Source: Mya arenaria (Eukaryota > Mollusca > Bivalvia > Myida > Myidae). From it: DNA of 64,000 nt. Under the pieces are notes generated by a model. It saw nothing but the letters and a program-made list of their open reading frames with translations, was not told the origin of the DNA and did no database searches. The translations under genes and the position numbers were made by a program. This document shows, one piece after another, positions 1 to 11,914 of this stretch. Position 1 is the stretch's first letter. Every line of letters begins with the position of its first letter. The stretch is taken from NCBI RefSeq assembly GCF_026914265.1, contig NC_069134.1, positions 7,743,758 through 7,807,757 of the forward strand. Direction: 5' to 3'.

Positions 1-352
1 CCAACATTTCCCGCAGTCTATACTTGTATACCTACAAAGGTTTGTTTAAAAAAACTGAAACATGACGCTTATAAATTCAAATCGTTTTCAGTTGGTACTG
101 AAAATAACGTATTAACTCTAATATCTTCCTATTTCCTGCAACATCGGCATACGTCTGAGCCATGAAGTGCTACCCGAACCACACAGGAAGTTTATTCATA
201 CCAGACTGAAATTCACACTCTTATTGATGAAAACACTCAATCCGAAGCTGACAAGCGCTCACCGGATATTATCAATATCATGATGTACCACGTATTACAC
301 GTCGTGAGGAAGCTTCATTTACCATATATGGAGGCAAATATTGGGCTTATCA
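1..352. repeat. Left arm of a ~4.6-kb inverted repeat
   Basis: Read in reverse complement, this stretch matches 4211-4635 over most of its length, with substitutions and small indels. Shared blocks include the ATAAGCCCAATATTTGCCTC junction at the inner edge and the CCTTTGTAGGTATACAAGT block near the outer edge. The inner edge falls where the LINE similarity stops. The arm may continue beyond base 1, so its outer end is unknown. The family is not recognised; a foldback element or an inverted duplication are both possible. Confidence 0.75.
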
Positions 353-353
353 T

Positions 354-1130
354 ATTGACACTTAGCCCCCAGCTAGAGCAATATTCACGTAGTTGATTTA
401 AGCTGTTTTGAAGATCGTTGGGAGTTTCCGTAAGAAGGGCCATGTCATCGGCGTATAATAATAGTAAAAGAGAAATGTCGTTTAACGATAATCCACTTTC
501 AAATCTAGATGCAAAGTAAATTTCCATGTATTCTATGTAGAGTGAAATGAATTATCGAAGAACATACTTCTAATTGAGCGAGGCCGAGTTTTAAGTCTAT
601 AAAATCGGTGAAGTTTCCACAATGCTTCATCTGTCTCCGTACCGATTCATAAATGGTTTTAGCAATGTTCAGAACTTTTCCAGAAATGCCTAAAGTTTTC
701 AGTTTGTGGCACAAGGCGTCTCTTTGGATACTGTCAAAGGCCTTCTGCATATCTATGAATGAGCAATTTAGTCTTGTAACGTTATGTAAGTGGTGCTCAA
801 TAAGCCCATTTAAACGAAAAATACCATCTACAGTAGACATGTAATTCCTAAACCCAAATTGTGTATCGGTGATAATATTGTACATCTCACACTAAACAGA
901 TAAGCGGTGGTGAATAACAGTTGTGAATATCTTGGCGAAGCAACTTATCAAAGTAATACCTCTGTAATTATTGACGCCATTTCGGTGCCCCTTTTTAAAT
1001 ACTGGTACTGTAATGCCAATCATCCATTCATTAGGGAATACTCCGCTATGTAATATATGATTAAACAAATCGACTATATGACCTATCAAAATGTTTACTT
1101 ATATGCCCATTTTGAAATCCTTTTAGGAAA
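354..1130 (-). mobile_element. Non-LTR retrotransposon (LINE) fragment, reverse transcriptase core
   Basis: The minus strand carries reverse-transcriptase motifs in the right order but split over frames. At 892-1089 come the fingers region (HSGVFPNEW) and VPVFKKGHRNGVNNYRGITL, typical of LINE RTs. At 505-885 are FGFR, the FIDMQKAFDSI active-site strand (first Asp) and a LGLAQ remnant. At 354-527 is the LYADDMALL catalytic box followed by WGLSVN. The endonuclease, the thumb/C-terminal part and a tail are not seen. Similarity ends abruptly at the inverted-repeat arm. The piece is broken by at least two frame changes. I cannot assign the clade (I, Jockey and CR1-like remain possible). Confidence 0.85.
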
Positions 1131-2096
1131 GAAATGTACATTTTTCGCTTTCTCTCAAGACCTTATGTCGTTCAATTTTGGAGAAGTTTTAAACTGTTAG
1201 AACCCGGATATCTTAAGAAAATGATTTTTTTTGTTCAATCTTATGTAATTACTTTAAACGAAATTGATTATGTGATAAAAATGTTTTATCATACTACTGT
1301 ATCGATTATATTGTACCTTAATTCAAATGAGTGAATCTGATTAACCATTACCTGTTTATTAATTAATATTAAATGAACTATTCCCCTTCTTGATTATAGT
1401 TAATTTTATTATGATAAATTCCATACCTGTTGTTAAGCCGCCATTAATCCACCTCTTTATACTGTGTCGATAAAATTATGTAGTAATATTGAGTTTTCAC
1501 ACGATTTTACTTAAATGTAAATTGTGATTCAATAGAATAATATTTAGTTGAATACAATTTCCTGGACTAAGTTTATTCCCTAATTAGTACTTAACATCGC
1601 CTTATTACGACTAAGAAATATCCCCTTACTACGACTTAGTATCTCCTCGTTATGACAGGAGGCTTAGTTAGGACTTAGTATCTCCTTAGTAACATGTCTT
1701 TACCCAACATTAAAGTGCGTATGCACATTTGTAGCCATATAATATAGTACAATATAGAACAGTGAAGACACATATTTTCTTACAGAGAAGTCAAACATTC
1801 TTGTAAATAAACGTTTTATTACAAAAAGTAACAATATACATATTCAAGTACGTTAAGATTAACATTCTGAATGAATTGATTGAAGACAAGTGTTATTGTT
1901 CTGAAGAAAAATAGATAAATTAAGCTTTCTTTTGATATCGCGAACATATGTTGAAGACATGTCAAATTGATTAAGATTCGGCCACGAATTGTAATTTGGT
2001 TTAAGATATTGCTGTCGAAGGTTTTTGTATTTAGGACATACGAGTCAAAAGTGATATTTACTTTCTACGACATTTATGAAACAGTATAGGCATGTA
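1131..2096. other. No gene seen; AT-rich interior of the inverted repeat
   Basis: Contains only short chance frames. A run of related phrases with CTTAGTA/CTTATTACGACT at about 1595-1690 is weakly repetitive. The last ~90 bases continue, after removal of the mariner, into 3935-4080 as one interrupted sequence. Confidence 0.5.
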
Positions 2097-3932
2097 CGAG
2101 GGCATAGCCAGAAGTTCGTGGAAAAGCTTGATAAAATGAAAACAATATGCAGCATAATATCTTTAAAACTTTTATACAATAGTAATCAGGTAATTTAAAA
2201 TTAGGAATGCGAGTTTCATCGTATAGCATGTTATTACGACAACGTAGTTATCACGATGGAAACAGGTAGTCGCGCATTCCTCCGCAGTTGCTAAAAGAAC
2301 CCATGACAATATCTTGTTTTGTTGACCAATCATTGAAACCAATAAAACGGCGGGAAAGCTTGCACATTTGACGTGACGTCAACAAAGTGTGATGACGTGA
2401 AGTTTTAAGTCAGTGCGTTTGTTTGTTTATTTCAAAGGAAGCATTTTAGACCAAACCGGCGAACGGTATAGTTAATCTTTGTTTAAAATGACACCAGAAG
2501 ACAGAAAAAACCGGGCAGTGATACAGTACTGTGTGAACCTAGGAAAAACTCCATCGCAAACACGTAAACTGATGAATGAAGCATCGAGTGAAACCCAGTG
2601 AAGGAAATACTCGTGTACAAGTGGCACAAGCGGTTCAGTGAGGGGCGGGACAGCATTTGTGACGACGTGAGGTCTGGGCGACCGGTTTCACAAACTACGA
2701 AGAATGACGTCGAGGCCCTCTTCATGAAATAGGCATGATGTTGGACATGAGTTATGGGTCGGTACGGAGGATAATGAAAGACAGTTTGAAAATGAGTTGA
2801 GTGAGTGCGCGTTGGGTTCCACGGATGCTGACAGAAGATGAGATTAGCAGACCAGTACGGGAATCACGCCGAATCTTAGCTCGGTACGAAAAGGAAGGAA
2901 ACCGTTTCCTTGAGAGGATAGTCACTTGCGATGAAACCTGGCTGTTTTATTACGACCCTGAGACAAAACAGCAAAGCAGTCAATGGAAAACTACCGGTTC
3001 CCCGCCTCCGAAAGAAGGCACGATCATCTCGCTCGATAGGAAAGCATACGTTCATTTTCTTCTTTGATGTGCACGGTGTTATTCTACTCCATGCAGTTCC
3101 ACAGGGCAAATCTGTGACGGGTGCTTACTATTCTAAGGTAAAGTGATATATAACAAAATTCATTTTTATCAATATTTAGTTCTTGATTAAATCTGCATAA
3201 AACAATGTTTAAAAAAGTTTATGATTAAAAATATGGGATTGAATAAGTGTTAGTTTTAATTATGATATTTGATGAAGTACGCTAAACGCGACAAATGCAT
3301 TTTGTTATTAGCCTCACTTATGTTCTCCATTTAAGGTATTGAGGCGTGACTTGTACAGGGCGATGGCATTAAAGAGACCACAGGCGTTGCATGATGGGTG
3401 GATTCTTCACCAGGATAATGCACAAGCGCATAGATCGGAGGAGGCCCAGACTACCGCGACAATCCAGCTTGAAGAGGAGATCCTTCCCCACCTCCCCTAT
3501 TCGCCGGACCTAGCACCATGCGATTTTGCCCTATTTCCAAAACTTAAATGTGAACTGAAAGGTAAACGCTTCAATGACTTTCAGGAACTACAGAGTGAAG
3601 CTCAGACACGCCTGTATTCTTACAAGTCAGAGTGGTTCAGTGACATTTACCGGCAGTGGGTAGGGAGACATCGACGTTGTATTGCGGCGAACGGCTCTTA
3701 CTTTGAGAAGTTATGACGTTGCCGTCAGATTCTGACGTTTGAACTGCGGGGGCTATACTGACCTCATGTTAATGAAAAAGCTGTAGTTTCCTTTATATTG
3801 TATGTATCAGTTTGAAATTTTATATGTCATTTACACCTGAAATAAATTTTATAGTGAGCTGACGTTCGTTGAAAAATGTTAAAATGTGTTGATTTTATTA
3901 AGCAATTCCACGAACTTCTGGCTATACCCTCG
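2097..3932 (+). mobile_element. mariner-family DNA transposon with intact terminal inverted repeats
   Basis: The 1836-bp element is bounded by terminal inverted repeats of about 27 bp that begin CGAGGGCATAGCCAGAAGTT at the left; the right end is the reverse complement with one visible difference (GGGTATAG). It is flanked by TA at 2095-2096 and 3933-3934, the target duplication of Tc1/mariner elements. It encodes a decayed transposase on the plus strand (2488-3716). It sits inside the large inverted repeat, so it arrived after or together with that structure. The well-kept ends and damaged coding region suggest moderate age. Confidence 0.93.
2488..3716 (+). pseudogene. mariner transposase, degraded, with an intron-like insertion
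   Basis: Starts at ATG 2488 (MTPEDRKNRAVIQYC). An early stop follows after about 36 codons, then the HTH region continues in another frame (YKWHKRFSEGRDS, DVRSGRPVS). From 2801 the conserved linker SARWVPRMLTED and the first catalytic Asp (CDETW) are readable, followed by YYDPETK and SPPPKEGT. A frame change lies near 3010-3050, after which FFDVHGVILLHAVPQGKSV continues. After YYSK, 198 bp interrupt the frame (3138-3335). The last part holds HQDNAQAHRS (second Asp) and YSPDLAPCDFALFP (third Asp), about 35 residues apart, as expected for the mariner DDD class. Not functional as it stands. Confidence 0.9.
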
Positions 3933-4210
3933 TATGTTCCGATCTTATACTATGTTTATCCGTCTGGCTTCTGATGCTAGGTCGTGTGAAGAAAGTCTAA
4001 ATTTTGCTACTGCTATACTATATTTATGTTCATTTACACAAACTTTAACCTTGAGTATGTTCACAGTCTACTGGAAATTTTGATGTTTGCATTCCAAGTT
4101 TGTTTAAAAATATCGACGATACGTTGTTTAAGAAGTTCAAAGATGATATCAGCCGTGTATTGGTTTCGCCATTCTTATCATTCCTATTTGGTTTAATATT
4201 TTTTTTTATT

Positions 4211-4635
4211 TTATAAGCCCAATATTTGCCTCCATATATGGTAAATGAAGCTTCCTCACGACGTCATACGTGGTACAGCATGATATTGATAACATCCGGT
4301 GAGCGCTTGTCAGCGTCGGATTGAGTGTTTTCATCAACAAGAGTGTGAATTACATTCTGGTATATTGCGATGTTTTCAGACGTGCACCTTTTCCAAGTAA
4401 TATACCTCCTGTGTGGTTCGGGGAGAACTTCATGGCTCAGACGTATGCCGATGATGCAGGAAATAGGAAGGTGTTAGAGGTAAAAACGTAATTTTCAGTA
4501 CTAACTAAAAACGATTTGAATTAATAAGCGTCATGTTTCAGTTTTTTTCCCCCAAACTTGATAAATATAAACCTTTGTAGGTATACAAGTTTAGTCGTTT
4601 GAGTGGCCTAAAGCTGACTGCAGGAAATGTGGGAG
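4211..4635. repeat. Right arm of the ~4.6-kb inverted repeat
   Basis: Inverted partner of 1-352. It is longer because it carries extra bases, for example about 24 bp near 4592-4615 that are absent from the left arm. The outer limit is uncertain because the left arm reaches the window edge. Confidence 0.75.
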
Positions 4636-6116
4636 GTGACCGTTATTTGTTAAATTGCAATATGAACATGCTAATCTAACTATAACTCTCAAAACTAACC
4701 ATAACATACAAGTAAGCAGTCAGATCTCTTTGCAGGCAGCCATTTTGATGAATAACTTATGGTCAGCCACTGTATATTGCCACATATTGCCGTGTATTGC
4801 GGTATTTTTATGCGACTTAAAGGGATGTTTGACTCTTGTTCTTACTTAGTTCCACAATATACCGTCATCGAGTTATGCAAAATAAGATTGCGTGAGAATA
4901 TATTGAACGATTTTTTTTTTAAATAAATTAAAACAAGCATTGACGATTGTTTTATTAATTTAATGAAATGGGTTTAATAATTTCGTACAAAATGATATTA
5001 TCCCGTATGGGATATTCTATTCAATCTATGATTGTCAGCCTAAAATACTTGACAGATCGCTATGTAACGAGCACACATTAATACTGTCTTGATAAAATGC
5101 ATTACACTAGAACTTTATAATAATAAAACATGCTACAAGATACAATAGATACAATAATCTTTATTTAAAGTCGGGTATATGCTAACAAAGAAACAAAGAG
5201 CTATTTTCCGACATACATAACATATCAGAACATAACAAACAGCTGGTGTTAAAGTTATAAATAGGTACAATATTATTACAAGTATTTACAAAGACTGCTT
5301 CTTATTATATTCATGCATACAATTACAAACAGTAAATTGGATAAGAGCACTGTGTGCATTGATCACACTAACGACACCACTGGTTAGTTCTTCACGCGCA
5401 TAAATAACTGACAATTTAAAACAAGTGAGTATGTACATGGGAATTATAGCATGGCACAGTGACGTGTAGTTGGTAAAAATGCTATATTTAATTTAGCATG
5501 CTAGCAAAAATCTTTGGAAAGTTTTGCTTAGAAGAAGTACTTAAATTATCGTGTAATTTAAATACTACTAGATTTTACTGATATTATCAGAAACAGTAGC
5601 GTACAAAGGCATGGCAGCTCCTATGATTGGGTCAATCCCTACCTACAGGTAACAATCTAAATCTTTGCCCGGCCAGCGTCCTGACAATATCGGCACCTAC
5701 CACTGTATAAGAATGTTAAAAGAAAATACCAAGTCGTAACTTCTAAACAAATACTTGACGAAAATTCCACAAGTAGTTGTATGTGTTCGACAGATGTTAA
5801 TGATATATAAATTTGAAACAATCATAAATAGATATTTAGCCTTTGTATTTCATTTGATAATTTTTATTCATTTTGAAAATGCCCGCTGATGTCTTTTTCT
5901 TGAATTTGATTGCCACGTGTTGTCTAATGGGTGTAGGCCATCTTACGGAAATTATTAGTTATACGTTATTATTTGTATATTGAGCATTTACAATAATATT
6001 ATAATAATCATCTAAAAAATACATCATGGTATATTTTCATGATGGCGAAGTCAATTGAAATCATAACCAAGGTTACAATAATGTGATATTAAAACGACTC
6101 CAAAATGCCTGCAGTC
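4636..6116. other. Intergenic / 3' flank of the glutamine-synthetase-like gene; no gene seen
   Basis: AT-rich, only short chance frames. On the minus strand an AATAAA-type signal near 5863-5869 could serve the glutamine-synthetase-like gene, about 250 bp after its stop; this is a weak inference. Confidence 0.4.
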
Positions 6117-9100
6117 CTACCAACTCCCAGGTTCAAAGAGGGCGGACGCCGTTAAGGCCCGACATACATCATAAGGGTTGGCGTCGCCAGTAGCCCGTCG
6201 CTCTTCTATGTAGCCCTTTCCAGCATGGGCCACCATCGCCGGTATCCGCAAGCTGCAGTCATCCTTATTACCCACCTTGCACTTAAAATTGTCATAACTT
6301 GGCATATATGCTCTTCCTGATAGAAACCATTTCATGGTGGCGCCTCCTGCATTGTCATAGTGGCTCATAATCAAGGCTTGGTCATGACGTTCAATGTTTT
6401 CAGCCATTTTCTCAAGAACCCTAGTGAAGAGAACAAAACGCATATAAAGGAAAAGAAGTCAAAGGCACTCTTAAAATGTCAAATTAATGATAAGAAACGA
6501 TTCTGCGACCAACAATACTGACCTCAGTCCCCCCTCCGCCCGAGATTCTTTAGTGCTGAAGTTCGCGTGTAGCGTGATCCTGCCGTCGCAAGACTTTAAC
6601 ACTTCCGGGTTGCCGAATTTCACATACAGGCCTACGGATTCTGCCAGCCTTATTAAAATGTAACGCGAGAGAAGAAGTTGGTCTGCTGCCTCCAAGCCCG
6701 GAAGAGGTCCTATTTGGTACTCCCACTTGATGGTTGAACAAAGAAAAAAATTGAAGCAGGAAGATATATAGATGCAATCTGTGATCAACGTTCACAAAAA
6801 AGGTTACATAAAAGAAATATATAATACAAATTCGTCACGTTTGATGTGAAGTTAGGAACTCAACTCAAATACTCAACTTATCTTTATTTCCAACACTCGT
6901 GGTGATAATCATATTATACACGAATAATAATTAATTATAATTGACCATACTGTACAAAATAAGCAGATTAGGGTTTCACTTTGGCAATAAATACAATTAT
7001 TATGTCGCATACAATTTTTAAAAAACAAAGCTTTATGACATAGACATTCAGACACCTATATATAAACAAATGGCATCGCCTCAAGAACTGTTTCCGAGTC
7101 AGCTGGTAGTCAGGAACTATGAGTTCTGCCCCAAGAAGTGTGAGGAGGAATGTTACTCCGTCCATTGATACCACTTCTTGGGAAGGTTGACGTCACGATC
7201 TGTGACGTCAGCGATACACACCACCTATCCCGTCTATGTATACTGCATTCATGTAGGCTGTGTATATCTACGTTATTAACGTCTTTACCACAGTTGTAAC
7301 ATTGATGAAGACAGTTCGACGAGGGAGTTGATGGGCATCTGTTGTTTTGTTGACTTGCTATAGGGTCCAATGGCGGATGTCCAAGCCACGTACTCCGATG
7401 CTAGCTAAATGACTGCTTCAACTTTTCGACCGTGGTAATGGAGCTTTCGTTGGCCTTAAATGGCCAGATGGCTAGATGAGTCTATGCAGAAACCTGTCTT
7501 GATTGCAATGCCTACTGCCTACAATGTTACTCTATAAGAGGTATATGCGCTACTACCTTCAGAGTTTATAATTACATAAGAGTGGTCATTGTGTATCCTT
7601 ATTACTTTAGCGGGTTTCCACATCTTTCCAAGTTGAAATCTTAAAAAGTCATTAACCTAAAGTCATGTGGTTTTGCTATTTTGTCATATATTTTTCTGTT
7701 TCCTTTTGGGTAATTGAAAGGTTGACCTTATCAATTTTGGTTATGACCGCTGTCTTTGGCCTTTTGTAGCGTTCGTTTTTTCAGTTAGAACGTTCTGTAA
7801 GCTTTTGTCAGTGCCTATATGATCTAATTGTACTTGATTGTACTTGATCATTCGTGTGCTGTCTGGGTGACTAAATAATCAAGGTTTGACCTCTGAAAGG
7901 TCATTGGCAACTGAAAGTTTGTCCCTGTGTTGTTAAATTCACGCACAAGTTCTGGGCAATCAAATATAGAATCTGGTCATTCTTGAACAATAGTCCGTTT
8001 CATTGTCTGCATTTGTAGGTCGGTCTTTATCGTCTCTTTCTCACATTTTCAAGACTGCGATCACTATATGTCATGCTTGAAACGTGATATGAACATGATT
8101 GTTTTCCTACTCACATGTCTTACGTCAAGGTCATACTTTTGCAAACTCAGCATCATTATATGCAGACTAGGCAGTGCTGCATGCAAACGTTTCTTCATGT
8201 TTGCAGACAAATACTCATGGTGAGAGCGTATAATTACATGTCTACCGTATACGTATTGGTGAAATCGCTGATATGCAAACACAATTGCAATTATTCACGT
8301 TCAATGTTTGCATAATTGCATCCCATTTGCGTCAGTGGCTTGAATGAATAGTATACTGGCCGACCATCTGCAATAATGGCTGTACCCACTCCAATCATAA
8401 AAGCGTCGCATTAAAGATAGATTGACTACAACTGAGCTTTTTGTGCCTGCTTGACCTTTGTGAATGCGTCAATTCGTGTTTGGTCACAAACGAACTATAT
8501 GACTTGTTTAAGTAAATTTCTCATTTGGGCTTGTCATTTCAGAGATATTTGAGGTAAATTTCTGTAAATATGTCACCATACTAAAAAGTGTATCTATTTA
8601 TGCGCATTTTAACTTTATCAGCTTTAAATCCCGATGATGTAACCATGTGACCAAAATAGGGTATATCTGACAGTCCTATGAGTCATTTGTCGATGTTGAA
8701 TTGTATGCCTTTGACATGGGCACGGTCTAGGACTGCTTTCAGAATTATATGGTGCTCGTCAACGATTGCTCCCTGTCATGTCTTGAAAGATTCTGTCTAC
8801 ATTTTGCATTAAGCTATCTTGACTACATCAGAGACCGTAAGAAAGACGGCTGAATCTTTTCTACCAAACTGAGTTAAATATTGTCAAAGATGACGACTTT
8901 TCAAATGATCCAGTAAGCATGAGTGATGTCTAACAGACCAGCTAACCTTTACGTATTGTCGTAAAGTGTCGGCATGTCGGGTAGTGTGGTCTACGTACTG
9001 CCTCGTTTAATGCTTTTGAGTGATGACATAATCTCAATTATCCAGTTGTTGGCATTTCTAAAACAACAAAGGAGTAAACCCAATCAGACGAAGCGTTAAC

Positions 9101-11833
9101 CTTGGCGGATATGCAATCACTCTCCATTCGATTCAATTCCACCTTAAGTGGGTTACTTCAGGTACCCACCTTGCAGGATTCACAACTAGGATAGCATCAT
9201 GCTTCATACGAAGCTTAGAACACACTTGATTACACCAATTCCCTCGAAAATGTCACAGTAATCAGATAACATCTGTTGTTTGGCTAACCCCGGACCAGTA
9301 CTTTCACAGGAGTGCTTATCAATGGTACATGTAAGTTTGATTAAACATAGATCTACAGAAGATTTCAGACTCAAGGGAGGTAAGCAGGGATATCTAATAT
9401 ATGAAAACTTTTGACAATTGACCTTCCTTTGTTTTTACAATACAATTGAACTTTTCCTAGAAACAGATTTCGGTAACCTGTATAGGAGGTCAATCGTTCA
9501 GATGGGTGCTCTTACGGGGAATTTAAACCTAGCGCTTGAAATTTTTGGTGTGGAAGAATGTTCGATGCGCTCCCTATTTCAACTTGGAATTTACAGTTCC
9601 CCTTGTCTCGGTGGTCCAGGTGCCGGTCTTGATGGTGTATTCACTGATCGGCGTTGTTGCTGACAGCGCTGTGTTATTTGTTTGATTCCAAACTGTTTAG
9701 ACCGACAGACGTCCACTTCCTTGTTCATGGAACGTACCTGGGCCCGAGAATACTCCAGGTTCTGAGCAGTTTGTATGGTTCTGTCCAATGTTTGATCGGA
9801 TTCAATGTTGATCATCTTTTCTCGTAACTTTGTTGGGTTCGCTCAGAAATTCAGCAACCATCAACTTTCATCACCTAATACGGTAAGGGTTATAACAGAC
9901 AAAGGAAATGATAGCAAGATGACGAATGAAGTTGTGTGAACCAGTTATTGAGCTATATATAGACCAGACGATGAGGTAAAAAGTTTATTTCGATAATGTG
10001 TTATTGAAAACTATGGTACTGAAAAAATGCACATATTAATTATTAAACATGTTTATACTGGTATTCAATGTTAGTAAAAACCTGATGAAAAGTTAATTAT
10101 GATTTCATGAAAAAAACTCATCCGGTGCCTCCCTGTTAAAATATAAAGCAATCAAAACCTTTCATTTGCTGTGTATTTCAACTAAAACCTTTTTTTACAA
10201 CACTTGATAAATCTTTGTCCAAGATTTAGGTCAAACGACGAAAAATCGGTCAAATGTGATTTTCGAAAATGGGTTAGATACCTACTTAACACCTACCACA
10301 AACTTGTCACAAAGAGGTCCAATATTACTATCCGATTTTTGAATAATATATATCCGATATCTGCTGATTATCATTTTGCTGACTTGGCAGCCATTGATGG
10401 AAATACAAGTTTTACTTTTGCAAATACTAGGTTCTATGGTCTGTCTACTTACCATAGAAGGAGAGCCCTCTCTGTTGCCGCCGTACATTTTCAGCCCGGC
10501 GTAGAGGCACGCATGTAAGAGTGTGTCGAAAAACGTCCGCTCCATGCCGCTGTTATTTCCAACAAACAAATCGTTCTGCAGATTACCTGCGATATAAGGA
10601 AGGTATCGATGATCCTTATATTTGCCTTGTTATAGGGAAATGGGATCGGGTCATACCTGTTTACCAATACGAGAATTCAATTTTACTTTCAATAATGGTT
10701 TGTGTAAGCACATAATCTGTTTTTTTAGTAGAGCAGTCTTGTAGCAAAATCATTTCAAAAATCCAAAACGTTTGTGCATGCGATACATTAATTAAACCGC
10801 GTACGTTGGTCTGGGTATGAGTCCCATTCGTGTTGTTACCCGTGACAACGTCTTCCCGAGGAGCACCCGACGGTTGTACTCTGAAACATGGGCCACAGCG
10901 AACATGTTTGAGGACGGTGAACATACCGACCGCGTCCCATAGGAACCGGTTACAATGACAAAGAAACTTAATTTAAATAAATAACGCATAAGGAATTGAA
11001 CTTGGAGCCGATCAGCGTGCCAAACCGATTTATTATATTTTGAGCAGTTACTGGCGGAAAAAGAAGCAATAGGCAAATAGAAAACGGACACCCTTCGGCA
11101 TGGCTTCTTCTTCACTTTTAGGGTGCGATTCCTCCTACTTCGATGAACTCATTTGTTCAATGAACTTACGGTAATTACTTACCAGAAATATGTTTTATGT
11201 TTTTGCACTTTAAATTAAATTTAGTATCATTCAAATATAAATGATCATGGTGTCCATGTGATACTATTGAAATACTATCACGAGTTTAGTTTCATCAAGT
11301 GATTCGGCCTTCACCCAAACCCTAACTTAGCCTTTGAAGATAAAACTGTGCACATTTTAAATTTGTCTAGATAACATACTGTCTGAGATGAGTAAACAGT
11401 TCATGTTACAAATTTTGGTTAATCCGAATTTCGAGATCTTTCTAAAATTAATAGTGTTTTACACTTGTTGAAAGATTCCGAAATAGCGATTTTTCATGGT
11501 ACGAAAGTATGCATACGCTGCATTTATATGCCTGACATTTGCCTCTGGGGTATGTTTGGACGCGTTAGGTCAATAGTTTGTGTTGAAGAGTACATAAGAG
11601 ATATGGTAAAGATATTTTTAACATCATTCTTTTTCACTTAGCGATTTTATGTTGCATTTATATTAGTAAAGTAATACAAAAAAGAGATCTGTCTTTTAAA
11701 AAGGAAATTGACACACTGTCTAAAACATTTAAACTGAATATATTCATGTTTGGTTTACTCTAAAATAAATGTACGCATAATCCAGACAGTGTTTAAAGAT
11801 GATAATTTCTAAAATATGAGCGGAAATATAAGT

Positions 11834-11914
<81 letters not shown>

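Noticed and set aside
7110-7370. 86-codon minus-strand frame rich in Cys and His in the glutamine-synthetase-like gene intron
   Set aside because: No regular metal-binding spacing, no family match, and no splice signals placing it in the gene.
10204-10518. 104-codon plus-strand frame
   Set aside because: Antisense to the glutamine-synthetase-like exon at 10,453-10,575 and its intron; no homology on this strand.
10792-11115. 107-codon minus-strand frame
   Set aside because: Only a 41-nt piece (10,840-10,880) fits the glutamine-synthetase family and splice phases; the remainder has no similarity and runs through likely intron.
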